Below are positions 57,735 through 64,000 of a DNA stretch of 64,000 nt, piece by piece. The notes under the pieces are model-generated. The model was not told the DNA's origin. It worked only from the letters and a program-made list of their open reading frames with translations, and did no database searches. A program made the position numbers and the translations under genes. Where the stretch lies: positions 1,736,001 through 1,800,000 of the forward strand of contig JAUCFP010000006.1 in NCBI GenBank assembly GCA_030348385.1, given 5' to 3'. The stretch comes from Cytobacillus sp. NJ13. Its GTDB lineage: Bacteria; Bacillota; Bacilli; Bacillales; Cytobacillaceae. Position 1 is the stretch's first letter. Each line of letters opens with the position of its first letter.

Positions 57735-57961
57735 CCGGACATCACACTTCCTCCTTTGTGGTTTGAGAAAAGCCATGAGCTGCATGGAGAAGGGATACAA
57801 TAGTAAAGAAATTCATCAGCACTCACAGCCAGACTTTAAGAGAATCCGCCAGATGGCAGACCGTCCTGCTTCTTCTGCTAAATCAAGTGAAGCAGAGTTG
57901 TCCAATCTCACTCTAAAGAAAGCATATTCAGCCCTGTCCAAAAAAATGCTATTATTAAAAA

Positions 57962-58024
57962 GAAAAGCGGAAGCGCCTTGCCCACCCCGACACCTCGAGG
58001 GGGTAGGCGCTGGAGCTAGACAGT
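57962..58024. repeat. Palindromic intergenic repeat, copy 2 (short form)
   Basis: In the 426-base gap between the divergent yloB and rqcH genes. Its left end (GAAAAGCGGAAGCGCCTTG) and right end (GGGGGTAGGCGCTGGAGCTA) match the element at 10393-10519, but the central hairpin is missing, leaving a single stem GCGCCT...ACCCC/GGGGGT..AGGCGC. The rest of the gap (57735-57961, 58050-58160) is AT-rich with no convincing promoter. A frame at 57763-58029 runs into the repeat and is probably not a gene. Confidence 0.75.
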
Positions 58025-58028
58025 ATTA

Positions 58029-58048
58029 GAAAAGCGGAAGCGCCTTGT
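58029..58048. repeat. Partial copy of the same repeat (left end only)
   Basis: GAAAAGCGGAAGCGCCTTG repeats the left end of copy 2 directly, five bases after copy 2 ends, and is preceded by the same TATTA-rich flank. The right end is absent. It looks like a deleted or decayed tandem copy. Confidence 0.7.
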
Positions 58049-58160
58049 GAAGACAATAGACCAAGCCTTAAAACTTGATTTTTATTATTTCAATGAAAGA
58101 ATAATGTATATCTGAAGCATGTAATAGGCTGTTATTTTTAATAGAAGAGGATGTTCCAAT

Positions 58161-59870
58161 ATGTCATTTGATGGTTTGTTTACAAGAGCTATGACGAAAG
58201 AGCTTATAGATACTTTAAAGGGCGGCAGAATCAATAAGATTCAGCAGCCTTATAAGAATGAAATTATTTTAGTTGTGCGGGCAAATGGGAAGAATCACAG
58301 GCTTTTGCTATCAGCACATCCCAGCTATGCGAGAGTCCAGCTTACCAATGAAGCACACGAAAACCCATCAGAGCCGCCAATGTTCTGCATGCTTTTAAGA
58401 AAGCATCTGGAAGGCTATATACTTGAAGATGTGCATCAAATCGGGCTTGACCGTATAATCGTGTTTGAAATTAAAGGCAGGAATGAGATTGGTGATACAT
58501 CCTATAAACAGCTGATTGTTGAGATAATGGGCAGACACAGCAATATTACACTGGTGGATAAATCCCGCAATATTATTCTCGACAGCGTCAAACATGTATC
58601 TTATGCAGTTAATAGCCATCGTGCGATTTTGCCAGGACAGGAGTACATTCTCCCTCCGTCCCAGGATAAAATGAATCCTTTCGAGGCAGGCAAAGAAGAT
58701 TTACTTCGTAAGATCGACTTTAACAGCGGGAAAGTGGATAAACAGCTTGTAGGGAGCTTCGCTGGAATTTCACCGCTTTTTGCAAAAGAAGTAATACACC
58801 AGGCTGGTCTTATAAACAGGACAACTGTTCCAAATAGCTTCCAGCACTTAATAGGCTCCCTAAAGGATCATTCCATAAGGCCGGCCATTACAGCAGGCGA
58901 ACAAAAAGAAAGCTTTTATTTATTGCCTCTCCAGCATATAAAAGGGGAAAGCAGGGATTTTAATTCCTTGAGCGAAATGCTGGACCGCTTTTATTTTGGA
59001 AAAGCGGAAAGAGACCGGGTCAAACAGCAATCCAATGACCTTGAACGTTTTATAGTAAATGAGAAAGAAAAGAATGAGAAAAAAATTGAGAAGCTGAAAA
59101 GAACCCTGCATGAAGCAGAAAATGCCGATAAACATCAATTGTATGGAGAATTGATCACAGCAAATATTTATGCGATTCAAAAGGGGATGAAGGAAGCTGA
59201 AGTCATCAATTATTACGATGAAAATGGCGGAGCGGTTATCATTCCGCTGGATCCACAAAAGACTCCTTCAGAGAATGCACAAAAATATTTTACAAGATAC
59301 CAAAAAGCAAAAAATGCTGTAATTGCCGTAAAAGAGCAAATTAAAAAAGCAGAAGAGGAAGCGTCATACTTCGATTCTCTTCTGCAGCAAGTAGAAACTG
59401 CATCAACAAGAGACATTGCTGAAATAAGAGAGGAGCTTGTTGAAGGCGGTTATATTAGAGAAAGGCAAAAACGGGGCAGCAAGAAACAGCAGAACCTTAA
59501 GCCTGTTCTTGACAGCTATACCGCCTCAGACGGAACGGAAATATTGGTTGGAAAAAACAATAAGCAGAATGATTATTTAACGAACAAATTGGCCGCAAGG
59601 GATGAGATATGGCTGCATACAAAGGATATCCCAGGTTCACATGTGGTTATCCGAAGCAAGGAACCAGCAGAAAATACAATTCTTGAAGCTGCATCCCTAG
59701 CAGCATACTTCAGCAAAGCCCGTAATTCCAGTTCTGTACCTGTTGACTTCACCCAAGTCCGTCATGTGAAGAAACCAAGTGGAGCGAAACCTGGATTTGT
59801 CATATATGACCATCAGCAGACAGTTTACGTTACGCCAGATGAAGAAACTGTTCTGTCATTAAAACAATGA
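58161..59870 (+). CDS. rqcH: Ribosome quality control factor RqcH (YloA, NFACT family)
   Basis: Binds obstructed 50S subunits and adds C-terminal alanine tails to stalled peptides. The 569-residue protein has an N-terminal NFACT-N domain ([39 protein letters not shown]). A long Lys/Glu-rich coiled coil follows at about 290-440. The C-terminal NFACT-R domain has [18 protein letters not shown] and [16 protein letters not shown]. The ATG is preceded by AGAGGATG. It is on the plus strand between two minus-strand blocks. Confidence 0.96.
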   Translation: MSFDGLFTRAMTKELIDTLKGGRINKIQQPYKNEIILVVRANGKNHRLLLSAHPSYARVQLTNEAHENPSEPPMFCMLLRKHLEGYILEDVHQIGLDRIIVFEIKGRNEIGDTSYKQLIVEIMGRHSNITLVDKSRNIILDSVKHVSYAVNSHRAILPGQEYILPPSQDKMNPFEAGKEDLLRKIDFNSGKVDKQLVGSFAGISPLFAKEVIHQAGLINRTTVPNSFQHLIGSLKDHSIRPAITAGEQKESFYLLPLQHIKGESRDFNSLSEMLDRFYFGKAERDRVKQQSNDLERFIVNEKEKNEKKIEKLKRTLHEAENADKHQLYGELITANIYAIQKGMKEAEVINYYDENGGAVIIPLDPQKTPSENAQKYFTRYQKAKNAVIAVKEQIKKAEEEASYFDSLLQQVETASTRDIAEIREELVEGGYIRERQKRGSKKQQNLKPVLDSYTASDGTEILVGKNNKQNDYLTNKLAARDEIWLHTKDIPGSHVVIRSKEPAENTILEAASLAAYFSKARNSSSVPVDFTQVRHVKKPSGAKPGFVIYDHQQTVYVTPDEETVLSLKQ

Positions 59871-59901
59871 AAAAAGCAAGCTCTGTTGCTTGCTTTTTTC
59901 A
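59868..59901. terminator. Bidirectional terminator between rqcH and pyrE
   Basis: A 14-bp perfect stem TGAAAAAAGCAAGC/GCTTGCTTTTTTCA with a 6-base loop. The rqcH stop codon is the first arm's first three bases. A and T runs on both sides let it serve both convergent genes. Confidence 0.95.
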
Positions 59902-59917
59902 TTTGTCAAAGAATGCT

Positions 59918-60539
59918 TTATTGTGTTACTTTTCCCCACTCAGCAGGATCTTTTTGCCATTCAATCAGCTTCTTCATATCCTTTTCCTGGATATAGCCAT
60001 TTTCAACGGCTACTTCTGTCAGAGCTTCAATATCGGTCAAAGTATATGCTTCGATTTTCTCTTCGGCCAGCATTTCATTTCCTTTTTCCAGCTGGTATGT
60101 AAAGATAGCCGCAACACCCAGCACTTCACAGCCTGCTTCTCTTAAAGCCTTGACAGCAGTAATGGCACTTCCTCCTGTCGAAATTAGGTCTTCAACAACA
60201 ACAACCTTCTGGCCTTTGACAGCTTTTCCTTCAATTTGCTTGCCTTTCCCATGGTCTTTAGCCTTGGAGCGGACATAGCACATTGGCAGTTCCATAATGT
60301 CACTTACCCAGGCAGCATGCGGAATGCCCGCTGTTGCTGTACCTGCAATTAGTTCTGCGTCAGGAAATTTATCCAGAATGATTGCCTGAAGGCCAGCAGC
60401 AATTTCTTTTCTAACTTCAGGATAAGACAATGTCAGACGGTTATCGCAATAGATTGGAGCTCGCAATCCTGAAGACCATGTAAATGGATCGTTTGGGTTT
60501 AATGCAACTGCTTTTATATCTAATAATTTTTCTGCTATT

Positions 60540-60550
<11 letters not shown>
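59918..60550 (-). CDS. pyrE: Orotate phosphoribosyltransferase
   Basis: Joins orotate to PRPP to form OMP in pyrimidine synthesis. The PRPP-binding loop is [20 protein letters not shown], and the substrate region is [20 protein letters not shown]. At 210 residues it is standard. Its start overlaps the pyrF stop by 11 bases; it is the last gene of the pyr operon. Confidence 0.97.
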
Positions 60551-62941
<2,391 letters not shown>

Positions 62942-62945
<4 letters not shown>

Positions 62946-64000
62946 GATAAAACCGCCTCCCGGACTTGTTCTGGTTTATCCATCGCATCTGCTGAGAAAT
63001 TCATTGATTCGATTACTTGAAGGATTGCTTCTGCCGTATCTAGAGAAGTAAGGCATGGCACGCCATTTTCCACCGATTCACGGCGAATGCGGAAGCCATC
63101 TCTGGCAGGCTGTTTTCCTTTTGTTAAAGTATTTATTACAAATTGCGCTTCGCCATTTCTAATGACATCCAGAAGGTTTGGCCCTTCTGACCCGATCTTT
63201 CCAGTCACTTTTACAGGAATGCCGGCAGTTTTAAGGAATAATGCTGTTCCGCTTGTTGCCATTAGCCTGTAGCCGATGGATACAAATCTCTTTGCCAGCT
63301 GCAGAGCTTCTTCCTTATCCTTGTCTGAGACAGTCATTAGTACCGTTCCAAACGGCTGGATTTTCATGCCGGAAGCAACAAGGCCTTTATAAAGGGCTTT
63401 TTCAAGCGTTGAATCTTTTCCCATAACTTCTCCAGTTGACTTCATTTCTGGCCCTAAAGTGATGTCTACTCTTCTTAATTTCGCAAATGAGAACACTGGT
63501 ACTTTTACAAACACACCTTTTCTCTCAGGTAGAAGGCCGGATCCGCAGCCCTGCTGAGCCAAAGTTTGGCCCATGATAACCTTCGTGGCGATTTTGGCCA
63601 TTGGCACATTTGTAATCTTGCTCAAGAAAGGAACGGTCCGGCTTGAACGCGGGTTCACTTCAAGGACATATACTTCCCCTTTTGCCACTACATACTGGAT
63701 ATTCAGGAGTCCAATAATGCCAAGTCCCTTAGCCATCTTCTCGGTATACTCAACAAGCTTGTCTTTGATTGCCTCTGAAATGTTTTGCGGAGGATAGACT
63801 GCAATGGAATCTCCTGAGTGTACTCCAGCTCTTTCAATATGCTCCATAATGCCTGGGATGAGCACATTTTCTCCATCCGAAATGGCGTCCACTTCAATCT
63901 CCTTCCCAGTCAGATACCGGTCGATTAATACCGGGTGCTCTGGATTCACTTTTACAGCGTTTTCCATATAGTGTAGAAGCTCTTCTTCTTTATAAACTAT
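62942..64000 (-). CDS. pyrAB: Carbamoyl-phosphate synthase large subunit, C-terminal part
   Basis: The last 352 or so residues of the large subunit; the gene continues off the right edge, and the first codons in the window read [17 protein letters not shown]. It makes carbamoyl phosphate for pyrimidines. Visible are the end of the second ATP-grasp domain ([39 protein letters not shown]) and the allosteric MGS-like domain (about the last 140 residues: [19 protein letters not shown]). In Bacillus the operon is attenuated by PyrR, but the leader regions are outside this window. Confidence 0.96.

Noticed and set aside
57763..58029. An 88-codon plus-strand reading frame upstream of rqcH
   Set aside because: Its end is translated from the palindromic repeat, its start overlaps the yloB start region, and it has no clear ribosome binding site or family likeness.

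Overview
The window is a 64-kb stretch of chromosome from a low-GC, endospore-forming Bacillaceae bacterium related to Bacillus or Cytobacillus. The evidence is gene order. Read from right to left, nearly every gene matches the Bacillus subtilis block running from pyrAB to dprA (pyr genes, yloA-yloB-yloC, remA, gmk, rpoZ, coaBC, priA, def, fmt, rsmB, rlmN, prpC, prkC, rsgA, rpe, thiN, spoVM, rpmB, yloU, fakA, recG, fapR, plsX, fabD, fabG, acpP, rnc, smc, ftsY, ylxM, ffh, rpsP, khpA, ylqD, rimM, trmD, rplS, lepB, rbgA, rnhB, ylqG, ylqH, sucC, sucD, dprA). The sporulation peptide SpoVM and a consensus FapR operator support the assignment. All genes are on the minus strand except rpmB and rqcH (yloA).

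Layout by region. 1-2.5 kb: start of dprA, then sucD and sucC (TCA cycle). 2.6-7.2 kb: ylqH and ylqG (an FlhB-C-like and FliK-like pair), rnhB, rbgA, lepB. 7.3-12.2 kb: rplS, trmD, rimM, ylqD, khpA, rpsP, ffh, ylxM (translation and SRP). 12.3-24.9 kb: an eight-gene accessory operon (exported/membrane protein, ABC ATPase, ABC permease, membrane coiled-coil protein, MoxR AAA+ ATPase, DUF58 protein, BatA-like VWA protein, double-VWA protein) inserted between ftsY and ylxM-ffh, which adjoin in B. subtilis. 24.9-30.4 kb: ftsY, smc, rnc. 30.4-30.8 kb: a multi-hairpin non-coding element. 30.8-34.5 kb: the FapR fatty-acid/phospholipid operon. 34.5-39 kb: recG, fakA, yloU. 39.3-45 kb: rpmB, spoVM, thiN, rpe, rsgA, prkC, prpC. 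45-57.7 kb: rlmN to yloB. 57.7-58.1 kb: palindromic repeats. 58.2-59.9 kb: rqcH on the plus strand. 59.9-64 kb: pyrE, F, D, K and the 3' part of pyrAB.

Most of the window is conserved housekeeping. The parts that stand out are the MoxR/VWA/ABC operon in the SRP locus, which has its own promoter with a perfect dyad over the -10; the structured non-coding region between rnc and acpP; a palindromic intergenic repeat present as two copies plus a fragment; and the detached FliK-like/FlhB-C-like pair. I saw no insertion sequence, CRISPR array, tRNA or rRNA. Functions come from motifs and family knowledge, and no database search was possible.
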